Origin: Hydrogenophaga sp. NFH-34 | GTDB taxonomy: Bacteria > Pseudomonadota > Gammaproteobacteria > Burkholderiales > Burkholderiaceae_C | Assembly: GCF_021401345.1 (NCBI RefSeq) | Contig: NZ_JACBGE010000014.1 | Location: 62,001 to 126,000, forward strand | Direction of reading: 5' to 3' | DNA length: 64,000 nt | In this document: in pieces, positions 55,785 to 64,000 of the stretch | How the letters are laid out: each line of letters begins with the position of its first letter | Numbering within the stretch: position 1 is the first letter of the stretch | The notes under the pieces: model-generated | What the model was told of the DNA's origin: nothing | Database searches by the model: none | Seen by the model: only the letters and a program-made list of their open reading frames with translations | Translations under genes and position numbers: made by a program

Positions 55785-56959
55785 CGGAGCTTGAGCGTGG
55801 ACAAGCCGATCAGGCACAGCAACATGGTGATGATCCAGAAGCGGACCACCACCTGGGTTTCCTTCCACCCCTTCTTCTCGAAGTGGTGGTGCAGCGGCGC
55901 CATCTGGAACAGGCGGCGCCCCTGGCCGTATTTCTTCTTGGTGTACTTGAACCAGCTCACCTGCAGCATCACGGACAGCGCTTCAACCACGAAGATGCCC
56001 CCCATGACGGCGAGCACGATTTCCTGGCGCACGATGACGGCGATGGTGCCCAGTGCGCCCCCGAGCGCGAGCGCACCGACGTCGCCCATGAAGACCTGGG
56101 CCGGGTGGGTATTGAACCAGAGAAACGCCAACCCGGCACCCGCCATGGCGGCACAGAACACCAGCAGTTCGCCCGCCCCCGGAATGTGCGGCACCAGCAG
56201 GTAGCGCGCGAAGACCGCATTGCCGGTGACGTAGGCGAAGATGCCCAGCGCCGACCCCACCATCACCACCGGCATGATGGCCAAGCCGTCGAGCCCGTCG
56301 GTCAGGTTGACCGCATTGCTGGAGCCGACGATGACCAGGTAGGTCATGACCACAAACCCGAACACGCCCAGCGGGTAGGCCACTTCCTTGAAAAAGGGCA
56401 CCATCAGACCGGAGTGCGGCGGCAGTTCCAGGGTGAAACCCGACGCGACCCAGTCGAAGAACAGCTCCAGCACGCGCAGGTTGTTGGTTTCGGCCACGCT
56501 GAAGGCCAAGTAGAACGCGGCCACCAGGCCGATGATCGACTGCCAGAAATACTTCTCGCGCGAGCGCATGCCTTCCGGGTCCTTGCGCACCACCTTGCGC
56601 CAGTCGTCGACCCAGCCGATGGCGCCAAACCCGAAGGTCACCAGCATCACGATCCAGACGAAGCGGTTCGTCAGGTCGAACCACAGCAGCGTCGCCAGCG
56701 CGATCGCAAACAGGATGAGCACCCCGCCCATGGTGGGCGTGCCGCCTTTGCTCAGGTGGGTCTGCATGGCGTATTCGCGGATCGGCTGACCAATCTTGAG
56801 CGCGCTCAGGCGCCGGATGAAATACGGCCCGGCCACCAGCCCGACGATGAGCGCGGTCATCGCGGCCATCACGGCGCGAAAAGTCAGGTACTGGAAAACG
56901 CGCAGAAAGCCAAATTCCGGGCCGAGGCCCTGCAGCCACTGGGCCAGACTAAGCAGCAT
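55781..56959 (-). CDS. mraY: Phospho-MurNAc-pentapeptide transferase MraY
   Basis: A 392-residue membrane enzyme making lipid I from UDP-MurNAc-pentapeptide and undecaprenyl phosphate. About ten transmembrane helices are visible. The GGTPTMGG block is near residue 72, GWVDDWRKV near residue 115, [10 protein letters not shown] near residue 215, and [11 protein letters not shown] near residue 355, which carries the conserved His cluster. It overlaps murF by 11 bases. Confidence 0.96.
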   Translation of the reverse strand: MLLSLAQWLQGLGPEFGFLRVFQYLTFRAVMAAMTALIVGLVAGPYFIRRLSALKIGQPIREYAMQTHLSKGGTPTMGGVLILFAIALATLLWFDLTNRFVWIVMLVTFGFGAIGWVDDWRKVVRKDPEGMRSREKYFWQSIIGLVAAFYLAFSVAETNNLRVLELFFDWVASGFTLELPPHSGLMVPFFKEVAYPLGVFGFVVMTYLVIVGSSNAVNLTDGLDGLAIMPVVMVGSALGIFAYVTGNAVFARYLLVPHIPGAGELLVFCAAMAGAGLAFLWFNTHPAQVFMGDVGALALGGALGTIAVIVRQEIVLAVMGGIFVVEALSVMLQVSWFKYTKKKYGQGRRLFQMAPLHHHFEKKGWKETQVVVRFWIITMLLCLIGLSTLKLR

Positions 56960-58376
56960 CGATCGGTTCCTTCCGCAAGGGTTCTTGGGCGGCAGCCTGC
57001 AACGCCTGGACCACGCGCTCCATGCGCATGAAGCGCGAGCCCTTGACCAGCACACTGGCCACCCCGTTGGCCGGGGCCACCACCGCGGCCGCCACCCAGG
57101 CCGCGAGTTCGGTGCCGTCAGCCCAGTGGCGCGGCGCCGGCTCACCGGCCGCGGCCAGAGCGACACAGGCTTCGGCCATCAAGGGGCCGGTGCAGCACAC
57201 GGCCTCGATGCCGCAGGCCCGGGCATGGCGCAGCACTTCCAGGTGGAAAGCCAGCCCCTGGTCACCGACCTCGCCCATGTCGCCCAGCACCAGCCAGCGC
57301 GGCGCCGGCAGTTCGGCGAGTACGTCGACCGCGGCCAGCATGGAGTCGGGGTTGGCGTTGTAGGTGTCGTCCACCAGGGTGATATGGCGGCCCGGCAGGG
57401 ACAGTGCCAGCGCGCGCGAGCGCCCGCCCACGGGCTCGAAGCGATCCAGGCCGGCGGCCACCTGTTCGGGGGCCACACCCGCCGCCAGCGCACAGGCCGC
57501 CGCCGCGAGCGCGTTGCGCACGTTGTGCCGCCCAGCGATGTGCAGCCGGCAGCGCAGATCGCCCGCCGGGGTTTGCAGGTGCAGCGCCCACGCGCCCGCC
57601 TCCCACCGCGCGGCCAGCACCCGCAGATCGGCCGCCGCATCGTGGTCGCTGAAGGTCAGCGTCCGGCGGCGGCCCGCCAGTTCGCGCCACACGGGGGTGT
57701 AGGCATCGTCGCTGGGGAAGACGGCCACGCCCTCGGCACCCAGCGCGCTGAGGACCTGCCCGTTTTCGCGCGCCACGGCCTCCACCGTGCCCATGAATTC
57801 CTGGTGCTCGCGCTGGGCGTTGTTGACCAGGGCCACGGTGGGCCGCGCGAGCGCGGCCAGGTAGCCGATTTCGCCCGGGTGGTTCATGCCCAGTTCCACC
57901 ACCGCGAGGCGGTGCTGCGGCCGCAGGCGCAGCAGCGTCAGCGGCACACCGATGTCGTTGTTCAGGTTGCCCTGGGTCGAATGCGCCTGTTCGCCAGCCG
58001 CGACCCGCAGGATGGACGCGACCATCTGGGTCACGGTGGTCTTGCCGTTGCTGCCCGTCACCGCGATCAGCGGCAGGCTGAATTGCGCGCGCCACAGCGC
58101 GGCCAGCTCGCCCAGCGCGAGCCGGGTGTCGGGCACTTCCACACCAGGCAACCCGGCCGCCGTCAGCCCACCGCTCGCGATCGCGGCCACGGCCCCGGCG
58201 GCACCCGCCTGGGGCAGGAACGTGTTGGCATCGAAACGCTCGCCGCGCAGGGCGACGAAGAGGTCACCCGGCTGCAGGCTGCGGGTGTCGGTGTGCACAC
58301 GCACGATGGGGGCGGTCACATCGCCTTGCGGGCGAGCGCCCTTGAGCAGGGGCAACAGTTCGGCGAAAGACTTCAT
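56949..58376 (-). CDS. murF: UDP-MurNAc-tripeptide--D-alanyl-D-alanine ligase MurF
   Basis: A 475-residue Mur ligase adding the D-Ala-D-Ala made by DdlB. The P-loop [15 protein letters not shown] is near residue 107, [14 protein letters not shown] near residue 163, and [14 protein letters not shown] near residue 337. Its start overlaps the murE stop by 4 bases. Confidence 0.95.
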   Translation of the reverse strand: MKSFAELLPLLKGARPQGDVTAPIVRVHTDTRSLQPGDLFVALRGERFDANTFLPQAGAAGAVAAIASGGLTAAGLPGVEVPDTRLALGELAALWRAQFSLPLIAVTGSNGKTTVTQMVASILRVAAGEQAHSTQGNLNNDIGVPLTLLRLRPQHRLAVVELGMNHPGEIGYLAALARPTVALVNNAQREHQEFMGTVEAVARENGQVLSALGAEGVAVFPSDDAYTPVWRELAGRRRTLTFSDHDAAADLRVLAARWEAGAWALHLQTPAGDLRCRLHIAGRHNVRNALAAAACALAAGVAPEQVAAGLDRFEPVGGRSRALALSLPGRHITLVDDTYNANPDSMLAAVDVLAELPAPRWLVLGDMGEVGDQGLAFHLEVLRHARACGIEAVCCTGPLMAEACVALAAAGEPAPRHWADGTELAAWVAAAVVAPANGVASVLVKGSRFMRMERVVQALQAAAQEPLRKEPIDAA

Positions 58377-59908
58377 GCCGCCACTCCTTCGACCGCCCGG
58401 CGTGCCAGCGCCAGTTGGGCCTGCTCGTGATCGGAGAACGGGCGTTTGACGCCCATCAACTCCTGGTAATCCTCGTGCCCCTTGCCGGCGATCAGCACCA
58501 CATCGGCCACCGCCGCTGCCTGCACCGCCAGGGCGATGGCGGCAGCCCGGTCAGGCTCGATGCGCGCCGCGTCCGGCCGCGCCAAACCCGCGCGCATCTG
58601 CGCCAGGATGGCCAGGGGATCTTCGCTGCGCGGGTTGTCGCTGGTGAGCACCACGCGATCGGCCTCGCGCTCGGCCACGCCCGCCATCAGCGGCCGCTTG
58701 CCCGGATCGCGATCACCACCGCAACCGGCGACCACCCACAGCACACCGCCGCGCTGGCGTGCCAGCGGCCGCACGGCCTGGAGGGCTTTTTCCAGCGCGT
58801 CGGGCGTGTGGGCATAGTCGACCAGCACCAGCGGACGGCCTTCGCGCGCATCCACCTGCGCCATGCGGCCCGGCACCGGGGTCAGCGCGGCGCAAGCGGC
58901 CACCGCATCGGCCAGCGGTACCCCGAGGGCGCGCGCTGCGGCCAGCACGCCCAGCAGGTTGCTCACGTTGTAGGCCCCCACCAGCGGCAGGCTCAGCGCA
59001 AGCCGCGCCCGCTCGGCACCGGCCGCATCGGCCTCGACCAGATCGAACGCCATGCCTTGCGTGGTGAAGCGCAGACCCTGCGCCGACAGACGGGCCGGGG
59101 CACCGATGGCCAGCGTCCATACGTCCACACCGGCGCGCGCACCCAGCCGTTCGGCCAACCCACGCCCCTGGGCATCGTCGAGGTTGACCACCGCCGCCTG
59201 CAGGCCCGGCCAGTCGAACAGGGCCTGCTTGGCGTCCCAGTAGGCGGCCATACTGCCGTGGAAGTCCAGGTGGTCCTGCGTGAAATTGGTGAACACCGCC
59301 ACCCGCACCCGCACGGCATTGAGCCGGCCTTCGACGAGGCCGATGGACGAGGCTTCGATGGCGCAGGCACGGGTACCGGCATCAACCAGTCCGCGCAGGC
59401 GCTGCTGCAGCAGAACCGGGTCGGGCGTGGTCAGGCCGGTGGGCACCAGGCTGTGCCCCGACTGTCCGGCCAGCGGCGGCCGGCCAATGCCCAGCGTGCC
59501 CACCACCGCGCACGGCCGGTCCAGCGCCGACAGCAACTGGGCCATCCACCAGGCGGACGAGGTCTTGCCGTTGGTGCCGGTGAAGGCCACCACGTCCATG
59601 GCCGCGCTCGGGTCCTGGGCATAAGCACTGGCGATGGGACCGGCCAGCGCTTTGAGTCCCGGCACGGCAACGATGCGCGCGTCGTCGAAGCCGTAGGCCT
59701 CGACACCCGCCTGTTCGACCAGCACGGCCGCGGCGCCGGCCTGCAGCGCGGCCGCCACGAAGCGGCGGCCATCGGTCGCCGCGCCCGGCCAGGCGACGAA
59801 GCCATCGCCGGCTTGCACCTGGCGGCTGTCGCAATGCAACGCGCCGCGAACGCGCGCGCGCAGCCAGTCGGCGATCCGGGCCGGGTCGTGCATCAGGGTG
59901 GTCGCCAT
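58373..59908 (-). CDS. murE: UDP-MurNAc-L-alanyl-D-glutamate--2,6-diaminopimelate ligase MurE
   Basis: A 511-residue Mur ligase adding meso-diaminopimelate. The P-loop FTGTNGKTSSAWWMA is near residue 113, NFTQDHLDFHGSM near residue 210, and the diaminopimelate-specific DNPRSEDP motif near residue 415, which indicates a meso-DAP peptidoglycan. The ATG at 59908 overlaps the ftsI stop codon by one base. Confidence 0.95.
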   Translation of the reverse strand: MATTLMHDPARIADWLRARVRGALHCDSRQVQAGDGFVAWPGAATDGRRFVAAALQAGAAAVLVEQAGVEAYGFDDARIVAVPGLKALAGPIASAYAQDPSAAMDVVAFTGTNGKTSSAWWMAQLLSALDRPCAVVGTLGIGRPPLAGQSGHSLVPTGLTTPDPVLLQQRLRGLVDAGTRACAIEASSIGLVEGRLNAVRVRVAVFTNFTQDHLDFHGSMAAYWDAKQALFDWPGLQAAVVNLDDAQGRGLAERLGARAGVDVWTLAIGAPARLSAQGLRFTTQGMAFDLVEADAAGAERARLALSLPLVGAYNVSNLLGVLAAARALGVPLADAVAACAALTPVPGRMAQVDAREGRPLVLVDYAHTPDALEKALQAVRPLARQRGGVLWVVAGCGGDRDPGKRPLMAGVAEREADRVVLTSDNPRSEDPLAILAQMRAGLARPDAARIEPDRAAAIALAVQAAAVADVVLIAGKGHEDYQELMGVKRPFSDHEQAQLALARRAVEGVAA

Positions 59909-61644
59909 CAGAACGACTCCTCCACCGCCTCGGTCACGATCTGCGGCTTGACGTTCATGTCGGGCTGCACACCCATGATGCGCAGCGTCTGCTGCACCAC
60001 TTCGCTGAACACCGGCCCGGCCACGGTGCCGCCGTAGTAGGCACCGGCACTGGGCTCGTCGATCATCACCGCGACGATGATGCGCGGCTTGTCGATCGGC
60101 GCCATGCCCGTGAACCACGAGCGGTACTTGCCGGAGGCGTAACCCTTGCCAACCTGCTTGCGCGCCGTGCCCGACTTGCCGCCCACCGAGTAGCCCACGG
60201 TCTGTGCCTTCTGACCGGTGCCGCCCGGGCCGGTGGCCAGCCACAGCATGTGCCGCACCTTGGCCGCGTTGTCGGCGGAAAACACGCGCGTGCCCGTGGC
60301 CGGCTCCGGCGACTTGAGGATGGTCACGGGGATGATGCTGCCGTCGTGCGCAAACGCGGTGTACGAACGCGCCATCTGGAACAGCGACGCCGACAGGCCG
60401 TAGCCATAGGACATGGTCGCCTGCTCGACCGGCTTCCAGCTCTTCCAGGGCCGCAGACGGCCGCCGACCACGCCGGGGAATTCGACCTGCGGCTTCTGGC
60501 CGTAGCCCAGCGCGGTGTAGAAATTCCACATTTCCTGCGGATTCATGCGCTGGGAGATCTTGAGCGCCCCCACGTTGCTGGACTTCTGGATCACGCCGTC
60601 CACGGTGAGCACGCCGTAGTTGTGCGTATCGCTGATGGTGAAGCCGCCGATGGCGTAACGCCCGGGCGTGGTGTCGATGATCGTCGCGGGCTTGACGCGC
60701 CCGAGCTCCAGCGCCGAGGCCACGGTGATCGGCTTCATGGTCGAGCCCGGCTCGAAGGTATCGGTCAGCGCCCGGTTGCGCAACTGTTCGCCCGACAGCT
60801 TCTGGCGCCGATTCGGGTCGTAACTCGGGTAGTTGGCCAGCGCCAGCACCTCGCCGGTCACCGCGTCGAGCACCACCACGCTGCCGGCCTTGGCCTTCTG
60901 CGCCGTCACCTGGTCCTTGAGCTTCTGGTAAGCGAAATACTGGACCTTGGAGTCGACGGAGAGTTGCAGATCCGGCCCGTCGACGGGCGGGATCACGTCG
61001 CGCACGTCCTCGACCACGCGGCCCAGCCGGTCCTTGATGACCCGGCGCGAACCGTTCTTGCCGGCCAGTTTGGCGTTGAAGGCCAGCTCCACGCCCTCCT
61101 GCCCGACATCCTCGACGTTGGTGAAGCCGACCACGTGCGCGGCCGCCTCGCCTTCGGGGTACTGGCGCTTGTATTCGCGGCGCTGGTAGATGCCCTTGAT
61201 GTCCAGCGCGGCAATCTGCTTGGCGATGGGCTCGTCGACCTGGCGCTTGACCCAGACGAAGGTCTTGTCGTCGTCGGCCAGCCGCTTGCGCAGCTCGGGC
61301 AAGGGCATTTCCAGCAGGCGCGCCAGATCGCGCAGCTTGGGATGCTGCTTGTCCACGTCCTCGGGAATGGCCCAGATGCTCTGCGCCACCACGCTGGAAG
61401 CCAGCAGCAGGCCATTGCGATCGAAGATGCGGCCCCGGTTGGCCGGCAGCTCCAGTGTGCGTGCGAACCGCACCTCACCCTGGCGCTGGAAGAAATCGTT
61501 GCCGATCACCTGCACGTAGACCGCGCGCGCCGCCAGACCGACAAAAGCCAGCGCCAGCCCCGCCACGATGAACTTGCTGCGCCAGACCGGCGTCTTGCTT
61601 GCCAACAGGGGGCTGGCACCGTAGTTGATGCTGCGGCGGCTCAT
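59908..61644 (-). CDS. ftsI: Division transpeptidase FtsI (PBP3)
   Basis: A 578-residue class B penicillin-binding protein for septal cross-linking. An N-terminal anchor (residues about 25-42) is followed by a pedestal domain and the transpeptidase domain with the active-site Ser in STMKPI (near residue 305), SSN (near residue 359) and KSGTAR (near residue 494). The ATG overlaps the ftsL stop by 4 bases. Confidence 0.95.
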   Translation of the reverse strand: MSRRSINYGASPLLASKTPVWRSKFIVAGLALAFVGLAARAVYVQVIGNDFFQRQGEVRFARTLELPANRGRIFDRNGLLLASSVVAQSIWAIPEDVDKQHPKLRDLARLLEMPLPELRKRLADDDKTFVWVKRQVDEPIAKQIAALDIKGIYQRREYKRQYPEGEAAAHVVGFTNVEDVGQEGVELAFNAKLAGKNGSRRVIKDRLGRVVEDVRDVIPPVDGPDLQLSVDSKVQYFAYQKLKDQVTAQKAKAGSVVVLDAVTGEVLALANYPSYDPNRRQKLSGEQLRNRALTDTFEPGSTMKPITVASALELGRVKPATIIDTTPGRYAIGGFTISDTHNYGVLTVDGVIQKSSNVGALKISQRMNPQEMWNFYTALGYGQKPQVEFPGVVGGRLRPWKSWKPVEQATMSYGYGLSASLFQMARSYTAFAHDGSIIPVTILKSPEPATGTRVFSADNAAKVRHMLWLATGPGGTGQKAQTVGYSVGGKSGTARKQVGKGYASGKYRSWFTGMAPIDKPRIIVAVMIDEPSAGAYYGGTVAGPVFSEVVQQTLRIMGVQPDMNVKPQIVTEAVEESF

Positions 61645-61937
61645 GGGGCGCTCCCCCGACCCGTCGCCGACGGCACCGTCGGCGTCACGTATTCGGTGAT
61701 GCCCGGATGGGCCGGCCGCATCTGCAACTGGCGGGTGGCCAACTGCTGCACCCGCGCCGAGGCCGCCTGGGCGCGTTTTTGCACCTGCAACTGCTCGTGC
61801 TCCGCATCCAGCCGGCGCGTCTGGGCGTTGGCGCGGTCCAGCGCGGCGTACAGCCGGCGCGATTCGTACTGCGTGTGCACCAGGTAGAAGGCGCTCACGA
61901 TCACCGCGGCCAGCAGCATGAGGTTGAGGCGGATCAT
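61641..61937 (-). CDS. ftsL: Cell division protein FtsL
   Basis: A 98-residue bitopic protein: a short cytoplasmic start, one transmembrane helix (residues about 3-20), then a coiled coil ([26 protein letters not shown]) and a short tail. Position between rsmH and ftsI and this architecture identify it. It overlaps both neighbours by 4 bases. Confidence 0.92.
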   Translation of the reverse strand: MIRLNLMLLAAVIVSAFYLVHTQYESRRLYAALDRANAQTRRLDAEHEQLQVQKRAQAASARVQQLATRQLQMRPAHPGITEYVTPTVPSATGRGSAP

Positions 61938-62860
61938 GCGGCCACCTCCGTGCGGGTCGCCACCCGCATCACGGCGCTGCGCGCACGCGGGTTGGCCTGC
62001 ACCTCGGCGGCCGAGGGCATGATCCGGTGCACCTCGGCCAGCCGGGTCGGGGGCGGTTCGGCGAACGGGGCGCGGCGATCCACCACGGCGCGCGAATGGC
62101 CCGCCATGAACTGTTTGACCATGCGGTCTTCCAGGGAGTGGAAACTGATCACCACCAGCCGGCCTCCGGGACGCAGCACCTGCAGGCTGGCCGTCAGCGC
62201 CTGTTGCAGCTCTTCAAGCTCGGCGTTGATGAAAATCCGAAGAGCCTGAAATGTGCGCGTTGCAGGGTCCTTGCCCGGCTCGCGGGTTTTGACCGCGCCA
62301 GCCACGACTTCGGCCAGCTCGCCGGTGGTTCGAATAGGGCCCCGTTCCTGTCGGCGACGATCAATCGCCTTTGCAACCGATTGAGCAAACCGTTCTTCGC
62401 CGTATTCACGAATGACCTCCGACAAGGTGGACACATCGGCCGTTTCCAGCCATTGGGCGACGCTCTGGCCGCGCGTGGTGTCCATGCGCATGTCCAGGGG
62501 TCCGTCGTTGCGAAAAGAAAAACCCCGGGCGGGGTCGTCGATCTGGGGCGAGCTCACCCCCAGGTCCATCAGCACACCGTCCGCACTGGCTGGCGCCAGC
62601 CCGGACAGCAGCCGAAATCCTTCGTGCCTTATGAAAAAGCGGCCATCGCGGGCCGCCAGTTCCTGCGCCACCGCCACCGCCTGTGGATCCTTGTCGAAGG
62701 CGGTCAGCCGCCCCTGCGCCGACAGGCGCTGCAGGATGAGCCGCGAGTGCCCGCCCCGACCGAAGGTGGCATCGACGTAGTGCCCTTCGGGCCTGACCGC
62801 CAACGCGTCCACCGCCTCGTTCAACAGGACGGTCTGGTGAATCCATGCGTTTTGCACCAC
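61934..62860 (-). CDS. rsmH: 16S rRNA (cytosine-1402-N4)-methyltransferase RsmH (MraW)
   Basis: A 308-residue SAM-dependent methyltransferase. The [13 protein letters not shown] start block is followed by [16 protein letters not shown] (SAM site near residue 37), [12 protein letters not shown] near residue 105 and [15 protein letters not shown] near residue 240. There is no ATG. GTG codons at 62860 and 62857 both fit, six or nine bases after the mraZ stop. The long upstream frame lies inside mraZ. Confidence 0.93.
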   Translation of the reverse strand: MVQNAWIHQTVLLNEAVDALAVRPEGHYVDATFGRGGHSRLILQRLSAQGRLTAFDKDPQAVAVAQELAARDGRFFIRHEGFRLLSGLAPASADGVLMDLGVSSPQIDDPARGFSFRNDGPLDMRMDTTRGQSVAQWLETADVSTLSEVIREYGEERFAQSVAKAIDRRRQERGPIRTTGELAEVVAGAVKTREPGKDPATRTFQALRIFINAELEELQQALTASLQVLRPGGRLVVISFHSLEDRMVKQFMAGHSRAVVDRRAPFAEPPPTRLAEVHRIMPSAAEVQANPRARSAVMRVATRTEVAA

Positions 62861-62865
62861 CGGCC

Positions 62866-63294
62866 TCAGAAAGAAAAGTCCTTGAAGACATCGGGCATCT
62901 CGCCCTGCATGGCTTCGGCTTCCTGGGCCGCGTAGGTGGCGGCATCCCAGAGTTCGAAATGGTTGCCCATGCCCAGCAGCACGGCATCCTTGCTCAAGCC
63001 GGCGGCGGTGCGCAACTCGGGCGAAATCAGCACCCGGCCGCTCGCATCCATGTCCGCATCCATGGCGTTGCCCAGGAAGATGCGCTTCCACCACTGGGCC
63101 GACATGGGCAGTGCGGCGATGCGCTCGCGGAACTTCTCCCACTCGCCGCGGGGAAAAATCATCAGGCAGCCATGGGGGTGCTTGGTGACCGTGATCTGGC
63201 CGCCCGCCGTCGCGCTCAGGACGTCACGGTGCCGGGTCGGCACGGAGAGCCGACCCTTGGCATCGAGACTGAGTGAGGAGGCGCCTTGAAACAC
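62866..63294 (-). CDS. mraZ: Transcriptional regulator MraZ
   Basis: A 142-residue protein of two SpoVT/AbrB-like domains ([23 protein letters not shown] and the second around [17 protein letters not shown]). MraZ represses the dcw promoter by binding direct repeats spaced by one helical turn, and such repeats lie directly upstream at 63311-63350. The start codon is GTG. It is the first gene of the cluster. Confidence 0.94.
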   Translation of the reverse strand: MFQGASSLSLDAKGRLSVPTRHRDVLSATAGGQITVTKHPHGCLMIFPRGEWEKFRERIAALPMSAQWWKRIFLGNAMDADMDASGRVLISPELRTAAGLSKDAVLLGMGNHFELWDAATYAAQEAEAMQGEMPDVFKDFSF

Positions 63295-63310
63295 GGGGTT
63301 CTAGCCTAGG

Positions 63311-63350
63311 GAAACACTTTTCACCACTTAATTGCACTTTTTCCCACTTT
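63311..63350 (-). promoter_or_regulatory. MraZ operator: four direct repeats with 10-bp period
   Basis: On the minus strand four consecutive 10-mers each begin AAGTG (AAGTGGG, AAGTGCA, AAGTGGT, AAGTGTT). This is one repeat per helical turn, matching the known MraZ operators of TGGGN-type repeats with 5-bp spacers. They end 16 bases before the mraZ start codon. The flanking region to about 63420 is AT-richer than the surroundings, as expected for a promoter region, but I cannot assign hexamers. Confidence 0.8.
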
Positions 63351-63439
63351 ATCAGGATTTGATCGCCCCGCCCCATGGAAAGCAGTCTTTTTTCACAATG
63401 AAATCAATCACTTAGCGTCGATTTGCAAAGTTGATGAGT

Positions 63440-63592
63440 TCAAAATTCCTGCAAAAGCAAGCACTTACGTGGCTCACTGCATGTGAAGCTTGAAAACCCG
63501 TCTTGCCGGAATCTTTGTAACCAGTCGCATCGGATCGACGAACGGGCCACCACCTCCGGCAGGTACCCGACCAGGGACGGCAGGCTGTCCAT
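63440..63592 (-). CDS. Doubtful 50-codon frame between hslU and mraZ
   Basis: An ATG-started frame (MDSLPSLVGYLPEVVARS ... CLLLQEF) in the 360-bp gap between hslU and mraZ. It begins just after the hslU terminator and has no Shine-Dalgarno sequence. Composition is not strikingly non-coding, but nothing identifies it. It may be a chance frame, a gene remnant or a small peptide gene. Apart from this, the MraZ operator and the terminator, I see nothing in the gap. Confidence 0.2.
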   Translation of the reverse strand: MDSLPSLVGYLPEVVARSSIRCDWLQRFRQDGFSSFTCSEPRKCLLLQEF

Positions 63593-63605
63593 GGCTGCAG
63601 ACCAC

Positions 63606-63629
63606 AAAAAAGGCCGGCAAAGCCGGCCT
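63606..63629 (-). terminator. hslU terminator
   Basis: On the minus strand AGGCCGGC, loop TTT, GCCGGCCT are followed by TTTTTT. It is a strong intrinsic terminator 25 bases after the hslU stop codon. Confidence 0.9.
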
Positions 63630-63653
63630 GGAGCACCCGATCACGCCCGAACG

Positions 63654-64000
63654 TCAGAGAATGTAGCGCGACAGATCCTCGTTGTGGCTGAGCTCGCTCA
63701 GGCGCGCATCCACATAGGCGGCATCGATGACCACCGACTGCCCTTCCATGCGCGCAGCCCCGAAGCTGACCTCGTCCAGCAGGCGCTCCATCACCGTGGA
63801 CAACCGGCGCGCACCGATGTTTTCGGTGCGTTCGTTGACGTCGCAGGCGATCTGCGCCAGGCGGCGGATACCCTCGGGCTGGAAGTCGAGCGTGACGCCT
63901 TCGGTCGCCAGCAGGGCCTGGTACTGCTTGACCAGGCTGGCATGGGTGCTCGTGAGGATGGCCTCGAAGTCGTCGACCGACAGCGACTGCAGCTCGACCC
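63654..64000 (-). CDS. hslU: ATP-dependent protease ATPase subunit HslU, C-terminal part (partial)
   Basis: The last 115 codons of a gene that continues past the right edge. The translation contains the HslU sensor-2 region [20 protein letters not shown] followed by [14 protein letters not shown], and ends in the conserved [11 protein letters not shown] ... NEDLSRYIL tail that inserts into HslV. HslU unfolds substrates for the HslV peptidase. hslV is expected upstream on the minus strand, outside the window. It has its own terminator. Confidence 0.93.
   Translation of the reverse strand, partial: VELQSLSVDDFEAILTSTHASLVKQYQALLATEGVTLDFQPEGIRRLAQIACDVNERTENIGARRLSTVMERLLDEVSFGAARMEGQSVVIDAAYVDARLSELSHNEDLSRYIL

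Noticed and set aside
63412..63636. A 74-codon frame on the minus strand between hslU and mraZ
   Set aside because: It runs through the hslU terminator and the mraZ upstream region, and has no family signal.

Overview
The window is a 64 kb chromosomal segment with very high GC and dense coding. Gene content and order point to a betaproteobacterium of the order Burkholderiales, most likely family Comamonadaceae (Hydrogenophaga-like). The indicators are a complete betaproteobacterial dcw cluster, ffh divergent from a ypjD-type gene, pilS-pilR-ampD, accB-accC-prmA followed by a DUF3426 gene, and long Ala/Pro-rich insertions in several enzymes. This assignment is inferred from content and order; no database was searched. 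I see no tRNA, rRNA or CRISPR array and no prophage.

Layout. (1) 1-5358: the end of a QseG-like coiled-coil protein, the sigma-54 response regulator glrR/qseF, and opgG-opgH for periplasmic glucan synthesis. Between glrR and opgG lie two TGTC-N10-GACA enhancer boxes and a -24/-12 promoter, so opgGH looks like a direct GlrR target. (2) 5606-10152: an accessory catabolic island with an aldehyde dehydrogenase, a Bug-type solute receptor, an aldo/keto reductase and an IclR regulator. (3) 10216-13067: a COG3235 membrane protein behind an FNR/Anr-like box, a NUP-family nucleoside permease and a LysR regulator. (4) 13089-13933: an intact-looking IS5-family element with an A7 frameshift site, inserted exactly at the ffh stop codon. 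(5) 13934-25779: ffh, a ccsA-like gene, pilS-pilR, ampD, nrdA-nrdB with paired NrdR boxes, and a lysine/alanine-repeat histone-like gene. (6) 25870-35199: a PfkB kinase, a zinc-ribbon DUF3426 protein, prmA, accC-accB, a TlpA-like thioredoxin, mpl and three genes of unknown function. (7) 35358-44588: a DAHP synthase preceded by a leader-peptide attenuator, tldD, rodA, yqiA, an RNB-domain nuclease, a TonB-family protein, mtgA, ruvC and a 58-codon membrane protein. (8) 44598-63294: the dcw cluster read on the minus strand, mraZ-rsmH-ftsL-ftsI-murE-murF-mraY-murD-ftsW-murG-murC-ddlB-ftsQ-ftsA-ftsZ-lpxC, with a four-repeat MraZ operator. (9) 63654-64000: the 3' end of hslU.

How the parts fit. Most of the window concerns the cell envelope and division: peptidoglycan precursor synthesis and recycling (mur genes, mpl, ampD, mtgA), the elongation and division SEDS proteins (rodA, ftsW), the divisome, lipid A (lpxC) and periplasmic glucans. 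The most notable regulatory signals are the GlrR/sigma-54 control region of opgGH and the Phe/Tyr/Trp-rich leader peptide with mutually exclusive hairpins ahead of the DAHP synthase gene. The antisense strand is largely open because of the GC content, so many long open frames here were judged shadows.
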